Part shown: piece by piece, positions 1-11,365 of the stretch
Position numbering within the stretch: the stretch's first letter is position 1
Layout: the number at the start of each line of letters is the position of its first letter
NCBI GenBank assembly: GCA_037074765.1
Contig: JBAMDO010000357.1
Location: forward strand, 1-34,680
Reading direction: 5' to 3'
DNA from: Mansonella perstans
Taxonomy: Eukaryota > Nematoda > Chromadorea > Rhabditida > Onchocercidae
Length of the DNA: 34,680 bases
Position numbers and translations under genes: made by a program
Notes under the pieces: generated by a model
Told to the model about the DNA's origin: nothing
The model's input: only the letters and a program-made list of their open reading frames with translations
The model's database searches: none

Positions 1-42
1 GGTAAAACGGAATAAATAAAACATAAGAGGGGGTATGACATA

Positions 43-995
43 CCATTTCGTTATGAATGCGAAGAACCCGGCCAGTGGCGAATATTCAAAAATTTACAAG
101 GACTTCAGAAACACATGGAGCATAAAGTTAAATGCAAGAACTGTTTCAAAGCCTTCACACGAAAAGATAGCTTGATTGAACACCAGCATAAGTATCACGG
201 AACGCTTTGTTAATTTTGCAAATTTACATTTGTCTACCTGAAATAGAATGAACGTTTTTTTAACCATCATAAGAAAATTACTTGTCACCTGTTTTGTAAA
301 TAATGCCACTGATAATAGTTATTACTACCCTAATAATCTATGAATTTAAATGGTTTATTTTTCTTAAAAAGGCTTATTTAAAAACTTCGTTGCTCGTACT
401 GGATTATGTGAGGTTGAAAAGCAGGCAAAAATAGTAGAAAATGATTCATCAATGTGTGAATTGCAAATGTAAATGTCATACCAGGAGTTTTTCAGATAAG
501 CATTATGACTGTCCTTATCCTCAGTATATTGCAACTATGATGAATCAAACGGAATATATGAACCACAAGACAGGGCACGAAAAATCATTTCTTTATCAGT
601 GCAAACATATCTGGCTGTGGAAAAGAATTCGCTGTATAATCAACGTTTTTTAAACAGATCAACCTAAAGGAAAAATCAACCTAAATTCAGTGCGAACTAG
701 AGATGAATTGGAAAGACATGAGCATCGCAGATTACACAGTTAGTTTTGCAGTTTTGCATTTTTCAACCTGAATTAGAATGGAAAAATTTCTTCAAAATAT
801 CAAAAACATGATTGGCCAAAGTTTTCTTTGACATTATCATTTTTCCTTTTTTCCTTTTCTTTTTAAAATTTTTTTTTTTCTTTAGTATTTTGGTGGTAGC
901 GCTTAAAAATGCTTATCTCAGACCTAACGCAATTGAACCCACAGTTTGGATTTTTGTCGACAAACACAGATAGAGAGGTCGGTTCCGGAGCAAGT
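43..995 (+). pseudogene. Gene B remnant (zinc-finger/membrane gene), plus-strand copy
   Basis: Degenerate plus-strand copy of the zinc-finger gene found on the minus strand further right. At 43-213 the frame reads a damaged finger (second Cys replaced by Gln) and then an intact C-x2-C-x12-H-x4-H finger ending HQHKYHGTLC and a stop. At 496-738, after the acceptor TTTTTCAG, lies the equivalent of the fourth exon. One finger Cys has become Tyr, and the frame shifts by one base near 610. The exon still ends at the conserved donor A|GTTAG (739). At 886-995, after the acceptor TTTCTTTAG, is a decayed version of the terminal membrane exon seen intact at 20753-20952; the stretch around 950-995 aligns best. 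Stops and frameshifts make a functional protein unlikely. The copy is inverted relative to the copies at 5.3, 16.1 and 20.8 kb. Confidence 0.7.
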
Positions 996-1006
996 TCAGC
1001 AGCTGA

Positions 1007-1271
1007 TCAAAACTTCTGAGAAGTGCAGACTTGTCAGAGTATTTTGATGTTCCGATGACCACGATGATATATTATCAGGCGTTAGAAGTAACAAAAACTG
1101 ATACTGATCGCGTTACAGCTACAATTCACAGTTATCTGTGTTGGAAGTTGTTCGAAGATCTGACAACAGCTAATGTTACTCATTACATCAGATAGACTTT
1201 AGCAAACTATTATGGTCAGTATCTGTCCAATATTTGTGAAATTCGCTTTGTGAATTTTAGAAATTTCGGAG
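1007..1271 (+). pseudogene. Possible M13 (neprilysin-like) peptidase exon fragment with a stop
   Basis: An open frame runs from a TGA at 1004-1006 to a TAG at 1193-1195, continues open to a TGA at 1277, and has a good donor G|GTAAAT at 1272. The translation looks coding: it contains ADLSEYFDVPMTT, IHSYLCWKLFEDLT and, after the stop, TLANYYGQYLSNICEIRF. The 'nYl.Wkl' pattern loosely resembles the region of M13 metallopeptidases upstream of the zinc site, but no HExxH motif is present, so the family call is tentative. The TAG could be a CAG-to-TAG change. No neighbouring exon of the same gene was found. It is best read as an exon fragment carried in with the duplicated DNA. Confidence 0.35.
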
Positions 1272-1279
1272 GTAAATGA

Positions 1280-1767
1280 ATAAAAAATATCATGCGTTGG
1301 CTCATCATTTCTGATCAAGATCTTTCAGCAAAAGTAAACATTCCTTTTGGTCCGTCATCAAAAACTTCAAATATGCAAACTTCCAAATCATTCGCATTCT
1401 TCATCTATAACTTCGCATCATTTTAACTAAATGCACTAAATTTGCATCTTTTTCAGCGTTGAAATAAGAAAGAAATGCGACTAATCTAACAACGGCCTCA
1501 AAAAGTAGCAACTCTCAACTGCACGGTGATTTAGTAGTGGTGCTTGCTATTGAATACATAGTAGAAGGCAATGGATCAAAAATTTATTTGCATTTATTGC
1601 ACGCTCATTTACCATAGGACGGTGAAGCTGAAATTTTGTAACGAATTTCTTGTGAATTTGAAGGAAAAAGAAACAAATAATCGAACTCAAACTGCAATAA
1701 ATGTTCAATTGGCTTTCAAACTTGACTTCCTCCAAACTTTCCATTAAAAACTTCCTCACCTTATTTC
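1280..1767. other. Gene-free stretch; end part repeated at 9.73 kb
   Basis: No gene was recognised here; open frames are short and interrupted. The last part, about 1675-1767, is nearly identical to 9728-9826. Both copies diverge at the same point, near a CTAGT sequence, where this copy enters the large direct repeat. That makes 1767 a rearrangement breakpoint. Confidence 0.6.
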
Positions 1768-1889
1768 ATGCTAGTTTCAGGGATGCTATAAATTAGAACT
1801 GCAGTTTCATATTGCACTATTGAATTTTCCTTACGTTTTTTTTTTTGCTGAATTTTTTATTAGATTAGCATATCTTTAAGTTTATTCAG

Positions 1890-3720
1890 GTATGATAGAA
1901 GCATTGTTTTGGACGGTTTAGGGAAGATTGTTAGCGCAGTGAGTACCACAGGATATATTAAAATTGAAATAGTTCGAGGGCCCTGGATGGCTCAAACAGT
2001 GTATGGTTCAAGCAAAAATGTATCAAATAAAGTGAATCTAGCAGAAAGTTATCCTGTTGGAACATTGGTAAGTTGATCATCTATAATCAAAAAATAACCA
2101 AATTTTTTTTATTTAAATGATAGAATATTTTTTAATAGAGTAGGCAGTTCTGATTTTTCATTTCTAAAGGAAAGTAGTTCCAGTTTTCTTTGGACAGTCA
2201 GAGTTAGGTATACCAAAATCGCTTAATGCTTAACAATTATTCATGAATTATCTTCACTATTCCATTAGTGATCGTGGAATCTGAAAGATCAAAAGTTTTC
2301 CACGGTGAATATATAATCAACCAAGATATGTTCCAAAGATTGTGGAATCAATCTCATGCCTCTTGATACCGAAAAGTATAAGTAGTATTCGCTAACCCTC
2401 AGAAAAATATTTTGCGTACATACTAATAAGGGAAAAGTTTTGCCAAATACTGTTCTTAAATGACAAACATATTCACGTCTTTTTCTGCAGGTCAGAGTCT
2501 TGGCATATCGTGCATATGAGACAGCTCATCCATGGACGGCTGCAGAAGTGATTTTAGCTGACGAAAGTGATAATATGTGGAATGTCAGTGAAACGGGGAA
2601 GATGCATGGATTGCATGAAAAATATCAGGACATGCCAAAAGACCGCTCTTGTATATGTTATTTCGTCATTATTATTTATAATTTTTTAGAGTGTTAGAAA
2701 TTACTGTAGAATTTGCATAATTATTCACATGAGACAACGAATGACTCTCGATTGTGCAATAATAACCATACAATTGCAGTGACCGAAGTGGAACGTACTA
2801 ACAACGTTGTGACTCCAACTTCAGAAATCGTTAAAATGAAATCATTTAATAGCAGTTCAAATCGAATATTCGAAACAAAATCGATAAGAAGCGATGCGAG
2901 TTCACGATTTATATTGGAATCAATTAATGGAGAACCAGAGAGATCTGAGGCATTTAGAAGGAATTCTGTCGATATTGAAACAGAAATGAAAATGAACTCA
3001 AGTTATTACATGTTTTACAATGATATTATTCAAGATGAGATAAAAAAAGAACAAGAAATAGATGAATGTTTACGTGATGGCCCCAAGACATTTCGACAGA
3101 TATTCGACAAATTTATCGAAGGGTAACAACTGCATTGATTTGTAATGGATTTGTCTTAATTTAGCTAGTAATTCCTCTCCTTTTTTCATATCTGTTCTTT
3201 TGGGTGCAGCTTTGTTACATATTGCCTTGACTGTTGCGAATATATATCACATTAATATTTATCCATTCGCACGGTGAATACATTTATTATCTGAATTAAA
3301 TCATACCACAAAATCTTTTGAAAATGTAGATTTTTATTTTCAGTGATACTTTTACATATTACTCCTATATGGTTGATTTTATTGTTGTCCGCTCTCATCT
3401 ATACGAAATATTAGAAGATCATGTTTGGATGAAGAGCTGTACATTTCGTACCAAACAGGAAATAAAAAATCTTTTTGTCGTGCAGGATAAATAATAAACC
3501 ATGATGACTACAGGCGAATGATGGCAATTTTACGGAGGAATTGCTGAATTATGCTGAAAATGCAGACAAATTTCTCAAATTCATCAAAAACCATGCATCT
3601 CTCATTGAATTAGCCGAAGCTTTCGGTGAACAGTTCATCTTCTTAAGGGGTACTTATATTAGCGACTGCAACCTTTTCATACCTAAATTCCGTTTCCAAC
3701 GATCTCTTTTTAATCACTAG
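1890..3720 (+). pseudogene. Gene A, truncated copy 1
   Basis: Copy of the gene at 12147-14563. The exons recognised are 1890-2067, 2491-2650, 2780-3122, 3344-3452 (cut) and 3514-3720, with the same splice sites and phases as the intact copy. The first exons are absent because the duplication starts inside the preceding intron. The fifth exon in this list loses its 3' half and donor through a 229-base deletion; reading through the junction meets a stop within about ten codons. Exon sequences otherwise differ from copy 2 by only a few bases, including Ala for Thr in the 2491 exon and Lys for Glu in the last. It is recently broken and probably non-functional, unless a hybrid 5' end is supplied from upstream. 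Confidence 0.75.
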
Positions 3721-4520
3721 TTCTTATTTTGTCAATACTATATAATTGAATTGAAATAATACTAATGTAACTGGATTGTATTCATGGTCTGTTTCACTGT
3801 AATCTTAAATACTTCGAATGCTGTTTTCAATATATTTTTCAAGATGATACTATAATTTAGAAATTTATATTTTTAACAGTACATAATAGATGTTTTGTTC
3901 TTTCTATCTTTCTTTAAGTTAATCTCAAGTCATGTAATATAATTATGCAATACGGATTTACTATTCGTTTGTGGGACAAATCAAAGAGAAGTAAGCTTCT
4001 GCGTTCTAGCTCCCGCTGTCAAAAAAATTTATTTTTAAATATATTTCTCAACAAATTTCGTGACTTGTCCCTTTGGAAAAAAGGAGAAAAGTAAGATATG
4101 GAATTGAAAGTGTCATGAAATGAAAGATGGTTTGATTTAGTAAAAAAGTAAATATAACATCAGTTGAATAATTTGCGGAAAAAAAATCTTATTAAAATGG
4201 TAAGATTATTCATGCATGTTTTCAATGAAATGTGACCAAGCTAAGCATAACCAGTTATTTGTTGTGAATTAAATTAATGATTTTAAGCACCTGTGCTGTA
4301 CTGATTTCATTATATATATACTGGTGTTTTTCGTTCTGCTTGATAGGAGTTTCTGTTTACTTTATTATGCTACCTGAAATTTTTAGCGTGAGTAAGTATG
4401 CTTTTGTTGTTAGGGGTATTCGAGCTTACGCTCAAATGAGATTGCTTTTTCTATTTATCTGATAATAAATAATTTTAATATGATATCTAATGTGATATTT
4501 TATTTCTCTAATATTGGGTT

Positions 4521-4670
4521 ATGTTATCTTTAACTGAAAAGACAGCTGAATTACCCACTCCATTTCATTCGGATATTAGTCAGTTAACACTGTCGCATCA
4601 AACGGAAAAGAATCATGAAATTAATCTGACAAACGCTTCATTTTTTTCAACTTCAAAATTCTGTTCATAA
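4521..4670 (+). other. Short open frame (49 codons), repeated three times
   Basis: Open frame starting ATG TTA TCT and ending TGT TCA TAA, with residues such as EKTAELPTPFHSDISQLT. Equivalent frames without indels occur at 15365-15514 and, lacking the ATG, at 19644-19781. The third copy differs by three amino-acid changes and one silent codon. It could be a last exon of gene A or simply duplicated sequence that happens to be open. No strong splice acceptor precedes it. The flanks (3721-4520 and 4671-5308) show nothing else I could assign. Confidence 0.25.
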
Positions 4671-5308
4671 GAATTATGAAATTTCTCATTTAAAATAAAA
4701 AGCTGTTATAAGTTGTCTGTTCGCCTTACATTATCACTCCTTGGCGTCTTTACTTTCTTTTGCACAATTTGTTAAGATATATTCCTTAGTTATTAATTTA
4801 AAATGCCACTTTTCATCATTTACAAGGTCATTTCATGAGTGGTTTATAAATTGTTTACTTCAAGTAACCTGACCTACATCCTTAACCTACATTATTATTA
4901 ATGAAGAAATTAAACGCTTGAAAATCGAAATTTATAATGAAGTTAAAAAATCACATAAATCATGAGAAAGATTCCTGAGCTTTGTTTTGAAAAGCTAAAC
5001 ACAAATACAAGGAATTCCTTAACGAACGGCATTGAATTCCTTATCGAACGACAAGATCTAGGAAAAAATGAATCTTATCATAATCCATATGACAATAAAG
5101 TAAAGAATTAGATCCAGCAAAATGCAAAAAAAATAAACGAAAAACAACCAAAATTACCAATAAACAAGGTAAAATAAAATGATTAGAATGAAAAAACTTC
5201 AAAGTATTTCTACAAATACTAAATCTCCCAGATCTACCAAACTACATATTTCCTTAAATGAGGAACAGAAGTCATTAAACTAGTAGTAACTACCGGGTGC
5301 TCAATATC

Positions 5309-7304
5309 TTATTTAGGGTGATGTTCTTCCATATGTCTAGAAAGTGATGATTTTCCAGCGAATACTTTCCCACAACCAGGTCGTTTGCACTGATAAAGAA
5401 ATGGTTTCTCGTGCTTTTTCCTATGTTTTATATATTCCGTTTTATTCATCATATTCGCAGCACATTCCGGATAAGAACAGTTAACTGCTTATCTGAAAAA
5501 CTTCTGATATGACGTTTATATTCATAGTTCACACATTGATGAGTCATTTCTATATTTGTTGCCTGTTTTTTCAACCTAACATAATCCAATATGAGCAACG
5601 AAGTTTTTAAATGAACCTTTTTAAGAAAAAAGAAACCATTTAAATTCATAGAGATTAGGATACCAATAACTATTATCATTCGCATTATTTACAAAACAAG
5701 TGACAAGCAACCCTTTTACGAAGGTTAAAAAATGTTCATTCTATTTCAGGCAGACAAATGTAAATTTGCAAAACTAACAAGGTGTCCCGTGATATTTATG
5801 CTGGTGTTGTTTCAAGTTATCTTCTTGTGTGAAATTTTTGAAACAGCTTGTGCACTGAAATTTAAACTGATGTTTTTTCTTGTGTCTATCAAGTCCTTGT
5901 GAACTATTGAATATTCGCCCACAGCTGGGTATTTTGCATTCATAACGAAATGGTTTCTTATGCCCTTTCTTGTGCTTCAAATATTCACTTTTCTTTGTCA
6001 TACTCGCAGTACATCCTTGATATTCACAGTCATACCTATCTGAAAAATTGTGACATTTATCTTTATGATATATGTTGTGATCAGTTCATTTCATTGCTCG
6101 TTTTCTCGAATAAAAACATCAAATTTAAATCTTTTTTGAAAAAATCCTTTTTAAATTCATCGGTTATTATGATATCAATAGTGTCTCTCAATGGAGGATG
6201 GAAAAATGTCGTAGCATAAATTGAATTTTTTATTGGTATTCCACTGATGCTTTGCAGAGCATTTCACGTGCATTATATTTCAGGGGACAAATATAAAACT
6301 GCAAAACTTACTATTTGCTTCACGACATTTTTTCATGCCTTTTCTGTGATCGCTTATGTGCAAAAAAATCGCCACAATGTTTGCATTCAAATGACTTCTT
6401 TCCCTCTTTTTTCTTCATACTCGCATTGTACCTTTTCTCATCTGAAGAAACACATTTTTGTATGTTTTTTTCAGTTAACATTCTATTACTTCGTCTGCTA
6501 ACTTATTAAAGCAATCTAAAAGTTGATCATAAGAATCTCAGTGTCATATACTAAACCTGCCAACTTGGGGGGAGAAGTTATTTACTGGAAAAGAAATGTT
6601 ATTCACTTTTCCTCTCGAGTACTGGAAATTAAAAGTTGGCCTTAGCGTTGTTTTTAATTTAATAATCTTCCACAACAAATAAGTGTCAATTAGATCAGTT
6701 TCTGCTTTCGATTTTTTATGGTCTGCACTCTTAATTTTAAACAAGTAAATCAAATTAAACAATTTTATAGTATTGAACGAAAAGCAATTACGCAATTCTT
6801 TACCACTCGTTCCTGGTAATTCGCCAACAGTATTTCTCCATCCACTGTCATGTGCATTTCTGTCTGGATCAAATAGTGATAAATCGAAATTGTCGACAGC
6901 TTCTCTGGAGAAAGCAGCTGTTTCAGGATCACTTAGTGGCGAATTGTTATCCTCGACAATTTTCCGGATGAAATCAATGTCATCACTCGTTTCTAGCGGT
7001 TCTTCATCAATATTTCTCATTCATTGTTATATGCACCTGTATCTGAGCCAAGAATTGACTCCAAATGCATGTGATCGAGGACATTATAGTCATCTGAGAA
7101 GAGATTATCGCTTATGTGATTCGGTTGAATTACCATTGCATCTTGGTATGAGGTGTCTGAGTCAGCAAGTTGGCGAAGATAAATAGGCACGGCATTTTGT
7201 GAATTAGAATTAATGCCATCATTGTCGGGCCTAGGTGTCGAGGAGGATTTCTTCCGAGCTGAAGCGATGCAAAGGAAAATGCTGAACCAAATGATATATG
7301 CCAT
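5309..7304 (-). pseudogene. Gene B (zinc-finger gene), copy 1, frameshifted
   Basis: Four exons on the minus strand: 7304-6804 (signal-like N-terminus and acidic region), 6441-6312 (C2HC finger), 6039-5779 (three fingers) and 5492-5309 (two fingers, stop TAA). Exon 3 is intact here: 261 bases, with fingers CEYQGC, CKIPSC and CTSC each followed by His pairs. It has an alternative stop TAG immediately after its donor T|GTTAGT. Three exons are damaged relative to copy 2: a missing base at about 7018 (exon 1), two missing bases in the C-terminal part of the finger in exon 2, and one missing base near 5481 (exon 4). All shifts are small, so assembly error is possible. The gene lies downstream of, and antisense to, the gene A copy. 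Confidence 0.75.
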
Positions 7305-7374
7305 CGATGTAGCGAAGAACAAAGAACAATGCGAATTTTTGCAATGTCCGGAATTCTCGAATGGAAGGTTTTTA

Positions 7375-8039
7375 TTTCGATTTGTCGGAATTAAACGACC
7401 AAAGGTTGAAATAACTTTTAATGTGATTTCACAATCGGATTATTTCCCACATTTTGTCTCATTTCCCTATTCATAAATTCAAAGTTTGCGCTTTTGGACT
7501 GTGAAGGAAATTCAGCTAGAGTCGTCGGTTTCGATGCTCAAACCATTGGAAAAAAACGAGATCCTTGTAATTATCATCTAAGTATAGTTTTTGATTTTTG
7601 GGAACATTTTTCAGGCATTTCCGGCGCAAAGTTGACATACATTTGTCCAATGCCACGGATGGAACTTCCCTAGATGGATGTGTTTTTGAGGTATTCCAAC
7701 TATAACAATTAGTTATTACCTTCTAACATATATTCATAACAGAAAGATTTTCCCAGTACGAGAGAGAATTTCAATTCAAGCTAAAACAGTTTTTGGAAGG
7801 ATGGAGCAAAATTTAAATGTTTGTGACAAATAGGATGATAATAAATGATACCAATGAATAGTTGGCATCAAACATCAGCAGCTGAATGAAATTTTAATCT
7901 GTACGGTATTGAATTAGTTTGTGTTTTTTAATCCAGTATGGGTGCCATATGATTTGCATTTGCTGTAAAAAATTTTTGATTTTTAATTTTGGTGACGTTG
8001 ATTATTTGAAAATCGCAAACACACTGGCTTATTCGTGAC
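7375..8039. repeat. Inverted repeat, left arm
   Basis: This stretch pairs, imperfectly but over its whole length, with the reverse complement of 8487-9120. Matching landmarks include the stretch around 7377-7412 with 9084-9118, around 7620-7700 with 8810-8890, and around 7983-8035 with 8487-8540. It lies just upstream of the gene B copy 1 start (7304, minus). A 60-base piece at 7630-7690 recurs at 22580-22635. No transposase frame or terminal target duplication was seen. Confidence 0.8.
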
Positions 8040-8302
8040 AAAATTTATATTATCGAAACATGCTGGCATTTGAATTTTATTAGTTATATTTAGCTTTCGT
8101 AAAGCAAGGTTTCTACTGGCCTGTGAAGTTTTTATTTTCGCTATTAATTTCGAAAAATGATTACCAAATTAAGTGTATTTTGTTCCGAAAATATTAATTT
8201 CGTCATATTTTGCTTTGCAATGTAAATGAACTCCTTCTAATTGGAAACGTTTTCTAATTTGGACCTCATAGGAGCATTTTAATCGGTGAACATAAAGTTT
8301 GT

Positions 8303-8333
8303 TTAACACATTTGAAGATTTCAAATGTGTTAA
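8303..8333. repeat. Perfect 14-base hairpin in the inverted-repeat spacer
   Basis: TTAACACATTTGAA, three bases GAT, then the exact reverse complement TTCAAATGTGTTAA. It sits near the middle of the spacer (8040-8486) between the two long arms. No T-run follows, so it is not an obvious terminator. The rest of the spacer holds no recognisable gene. Confidence 0.8.
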
Positions 8334-8486
8334 GCCAGACTTTTGTGTTTACGGTTTTAAAAAAGCGGAGTTAGTGATAAAAATGAGAGCATGAAAAGCA
8401 AATTGCAATACAAAGTGAGCGATAGAATTGAAATGTGACCATTTGAAAATGTGATTAAAATTCTAGCAATGAATGAGAAATGTCAG

Positions 8487-9120
8487 GAATAAGCTAGTGT
8501 GTTTGTCATTTTCAAATATTCAATGTCACCAAAAATAAAGATCGAAATATGTAAATCATGCAGCACCCGTATTGGATTAAAAAACACAAACTTATTCAAT
8601 ACCGTTAAGATTAAAATTTCATTCAACTGCTGACATTTAATACCAACTACTCATTGGTATCATTTATTATCATCCTATTTGTCACAAACATTTAAATTTT
8701 GCTCCATCCTTCCAAAAACTGTTTTAGCTTAAATTGAAATTCTCTTTCGTACTGGGAAAATTTTTCTGCTATGAATATATGTTAGAAGGTAATAACTAAT
8801 TGTTACAGTTGGAATACCTCAAAAACACATCCATCTAGGGAAGTTCCATCCGTGGCATTTGGCCAAATGTATGTCAACTATACGCCAGAAATGCCTGAAA
8901 AATGTTCCCAAAAATCAAAAACTATACTCAGATGATGATTACCAGAATCTCGTTTGAGCATCGAAACCGACGACTACAGCTTAATTTCCTTCACAGTCTA
9001 AAAGCGCAAACTGCCAACTTGTGAATAAGGAAATGAGACAAAATGTGGGAAATAATCAGATTATAAAATCAGATTAAAAACCATTTCAATCTTTGATCGT
9101 TTAATTCCGACAAATCGAAT
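8487..9120. repeat. Inverted repeat, right arm
   Basis: Reverse complement of 7375-8039, with scattered substitutions and small indels. At its outer end (9120) it joins directly to a plus-strand zinc-finger remnant and skips the signal-peptide exon that lies beyond the left arm. The inversion is therefore asymmetric. Confidence 0.8.
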
Positions 9121-9127
9121 ACATAAA

Positions 9128-9717
9128 ACACAAAAGGAAGGACAAGAAGCCATTTCGCTTTGAATGCAAACATTGTTGCGATTTTTTTATATGTAAGCAA
9201 TCACAGGAAAGACATGAACAAAAGTGTCGCGGAGTAAATAGTAAGTTTTGCAGTTTGATAAAAAAGTTCAATGCAAAAGCTGTTTCAAAGACTTCACACG
9301 GAAAGATAGCTTGATTGAACACCAGCATAAGTATCACGGAACGCTTTGTTAATTTTGCAAATTTACATTTGTCTACCTGAAATAGAATGAACGTTTTTTT
9401 TAACCATCATAAGAAAATTACTTGTCACCTGTTTTGTAAATAATGCCACTGATAATAGTTATTACTACCCTAATAATCTATGAATTTAAATGGTCTCTTT
9501 TTTCTTAAAAAGGTTTATTTAAAAACTTCGTTGCTCGTACTGGATTATGTGAGGTTGAAAAAGCAGGCAAGAAATAGTAGAAAATGATCCATCAATGTGT
9601 GAACTGCAAATGTAAATGTCATACCAGGAGTTTTTCAGATAAGCATTATGACTGTCCTTATCCTCAGTGTATTGCAACTATGATGAATCAAACGGAATAT
9701 ATAAACCACAGGACAAA
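9128..9717 (+). pseudogene. Gene B remnant, plus strand, internally deleted
   Basis: Pieces of three finger exons in order. At 9128-9240 is a finger read as CKHCCDFFICKQSQERHEQKC, followed by the conserved donor A|GTAAGT at 9241. At 9272-9352 is the last finger of the next exon (CKSCFKDF, then HQHKYHGTLC and stop), joined after a nearly complete loss of the intron and of two fingers. At 9639-9717 is the start of the two-finger exon after TTTTTCAG, cut at 9718. From about 9260 onward the sequence matches 120-580 almost base for base. It is inverted relative to copy 1 across the palindrome. It is not functional as it stands. Confidence 0.75.
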
Positions 9718-11309
9718 GAAACAAATAATCGAACTCAAACTGCAATAAATGTTCAATTTGGCTTTCAAACTTGACTTCCTCCAAACTTTCCATTAAAAAC
9801 TTCCTCACCTTATTCCATTCTAGTAGTTTTTTAAAATATGGAAAAAAGGCAAACTTTATAGTAATGTGAATTTCACTGGAAAGTACTGGAAAATTAGAAT
9901 GTTAGAAAGTTACCTAAGAACCACTGTCTTTCTGAAAATTTAAAAAGCAAACAATTAGAAATTGTTATGAAGTTGATGATAAATTGAAATGGCTGCTCGA
10001 TGAGAATGTTATTTTATTTCGAGTACTTTGATCCATGCATTATTAAATGTTTTTTCTTACGTAAAATTTTATTAATAAAAAGCAAATTTTTCGAGATCAT
10101 TTCAAGGATCTTGTATGTTCTATTTAAAAATAATACTTAAAATTAATTGTTTCAAGAAATCTTTTTTTTTCAATTTTTCCCTTTTAATTGAATAAATCGA
10201 AAATTATATATGCATATTTGTGCTTTAGCGAACCATAATTAAGGCTGGATATTCCTTTATTCATAATTAATTAAGCATCCTCTCATTACATACTATTTTG
10301 ATTGCGGTAAATTACATAATTTATAAATTTTAACACTTCAAAACATTAATTTCTCTCAAAATTACTATATTATCTCTCCAATTCAAATCATTTTAGCATG
10401 AAAAAGCAATTTGCTCAAATTATTTCAGTTTCTGCTCAAATCAACAAAATTACCGGTTAGGATTTCACTTTTTGTCGTATGCAACGAATTGTGAAGTTAG
10501 TTGCATTTGTGAATTAACGTCGAAAGTGACGGTGATTGTTCCTTGTGATTCTCGTCAAATTGAATGATTCTCGTCAAATTGAATGATTCTCGTTAGATTG
10601 AATGATTCTCGTTAGATTGAATGATTCTCATCAAATTGAATGATTGTTATCATTGAATCTACTAAGTCAGTCTACTTCTTATTCCACCGTTACTTCCATT
10701 TCTGACTTCTTTTTTTTCGGGAAATGCGAAAATTTTTTTTTTAGCTATGCAAAAAAAAGAATTAAGTAAGGTTTAATTAGTATAGTTCTAACAAATTTCG
10801 GAAAACCAATAAACTAATAAATAGTTTAGTGGTTTCGAAATAGATAGCAGTAATTTTTTAATGTACGATTTGTGAATGTAATCGATTGAAATTGAAGTAA
10901 TGACGAAGTGATTTAAGCTTACATAACATGAAATTGATATGTGAATGATCGTTAAAAGGATAAATGAAATTTTTGTACTTCAATACTAATATTTGTAGAT
11001 GTGTTGTCGCTTTAAAACAATTTCATATTAATTTCATTTCTTTTTGATTTCTCATTCTATGTATTTTGCTTTACGAATGTTACTTTTATAGAGCTATTAC
11101 ATTATTCTTTCATATTACTGTTATGTATTTTATTTTCTTTAACGTAGATGTTTGCTATTGATTGATTTGTAGTTTATAATGAATGAAAATGTTTTATTGT
11201 AAAAATTCTTTTGAAATTATTTGAGTATGCACTGTTTAACTTTCTGTCATTCATTTCTTTACCATTACTCTTCTAGCACGTGTCATTTTGATATAACTTA
11301 TAGATTATG
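9718..11309. other. Intergenic stretch upstream of gene A
   Basis: Bases 9728-9826 repeat 1675-1767. From 9830 to 11309 the DNA is AT-rich and apparently single-copy within the window, with no convincing open frame on either strand. The only structure seen is the 19-base tandem repeat at 10547-10641. It may hold the promoter or an untranslated first exon of gene A. Confidence 0.6.
10547..10641. repeat. 19-base tandem repeat, five units
   Basis: Five head-to-tail units of GATTCTCGTCAAATTGAAT, starting at 10547, 10566, 10585, 10604 and 10623. Units 3 and 4 share the variant CGTTAGATT and unit 5 has CATCAAATT. A partial sixth unit follows. It is a small minisatellite upstream of gene A with no coding meaning. 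Confidence 0.9.
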
Positions 11310-11317
11310 TATAAAAG
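11310..11317 (+). promoter_or_regulatory. Possible TATA box of gene A
   Basis: TATAAAAG lies 56 bases before the ATG at 11366. A splice-acceptor-like TGATATTAG directly abuts that ATG, so the ATG may instead be joined to a spliced leader or an upstream exon. In so AT-rich a region the motif could be chance. Confidence 0.25.
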
Positions 11318-11365
11318 TAACATATGTTTTGAATTTTCCAATGAATGATTATTTTTTGATATTAG

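Larger units (their letters stand above)
1768..7500. repeat. Segmental duplication block, copy 1
   Basis: This block matches 12380-18351 in the same orientation, with a few differences per several hundred bases by eye. It carries gene A pieces (plus), a shared non-coding stretch, and gene B (minus). It is about 240 bases shorter than copy 2, almost all of it explained by one 229-base deletion after 3452. The left edge is at the shared ATGCTAGTTTCAGGG. The right edge is near the shared TTTGCGCTTTT, after which copy 1 enters an inverted repeat and copy 2 enters DNA related to 823-957. Confidence 0.9.

Noticed and set aside
94..309. Minus-strand open frame of 71 codons
   Set aside because: It is the antisense shadow of the plus-strand zinc-finger remnant; similar shadows occur opposite the other finger exons (for example 5950-6219, 6247-6501, 9101-9337 and 17102-17365).
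6773..7186. Plus-strand open frame of 137 codons
   Set aside because: It is antisense to the acidic exon of gene B copy 1, whose minus-strand reading has a signal peptide, donor and matching phase.
7375..9120. Inverted repeat as a DNA transposon with long terminal repeats
   Set aside because: No transposase-like frame in the spacer, no flanking target-site duplication, and each arm leads into gene B sequence. A fold-back duplication fits better.
10547..10641. Tandem repeat as a CRISPR array
   Set aside because: Units are directly adjacent with no spacers, only 19 bases long, and the DNA is from an animal genome.
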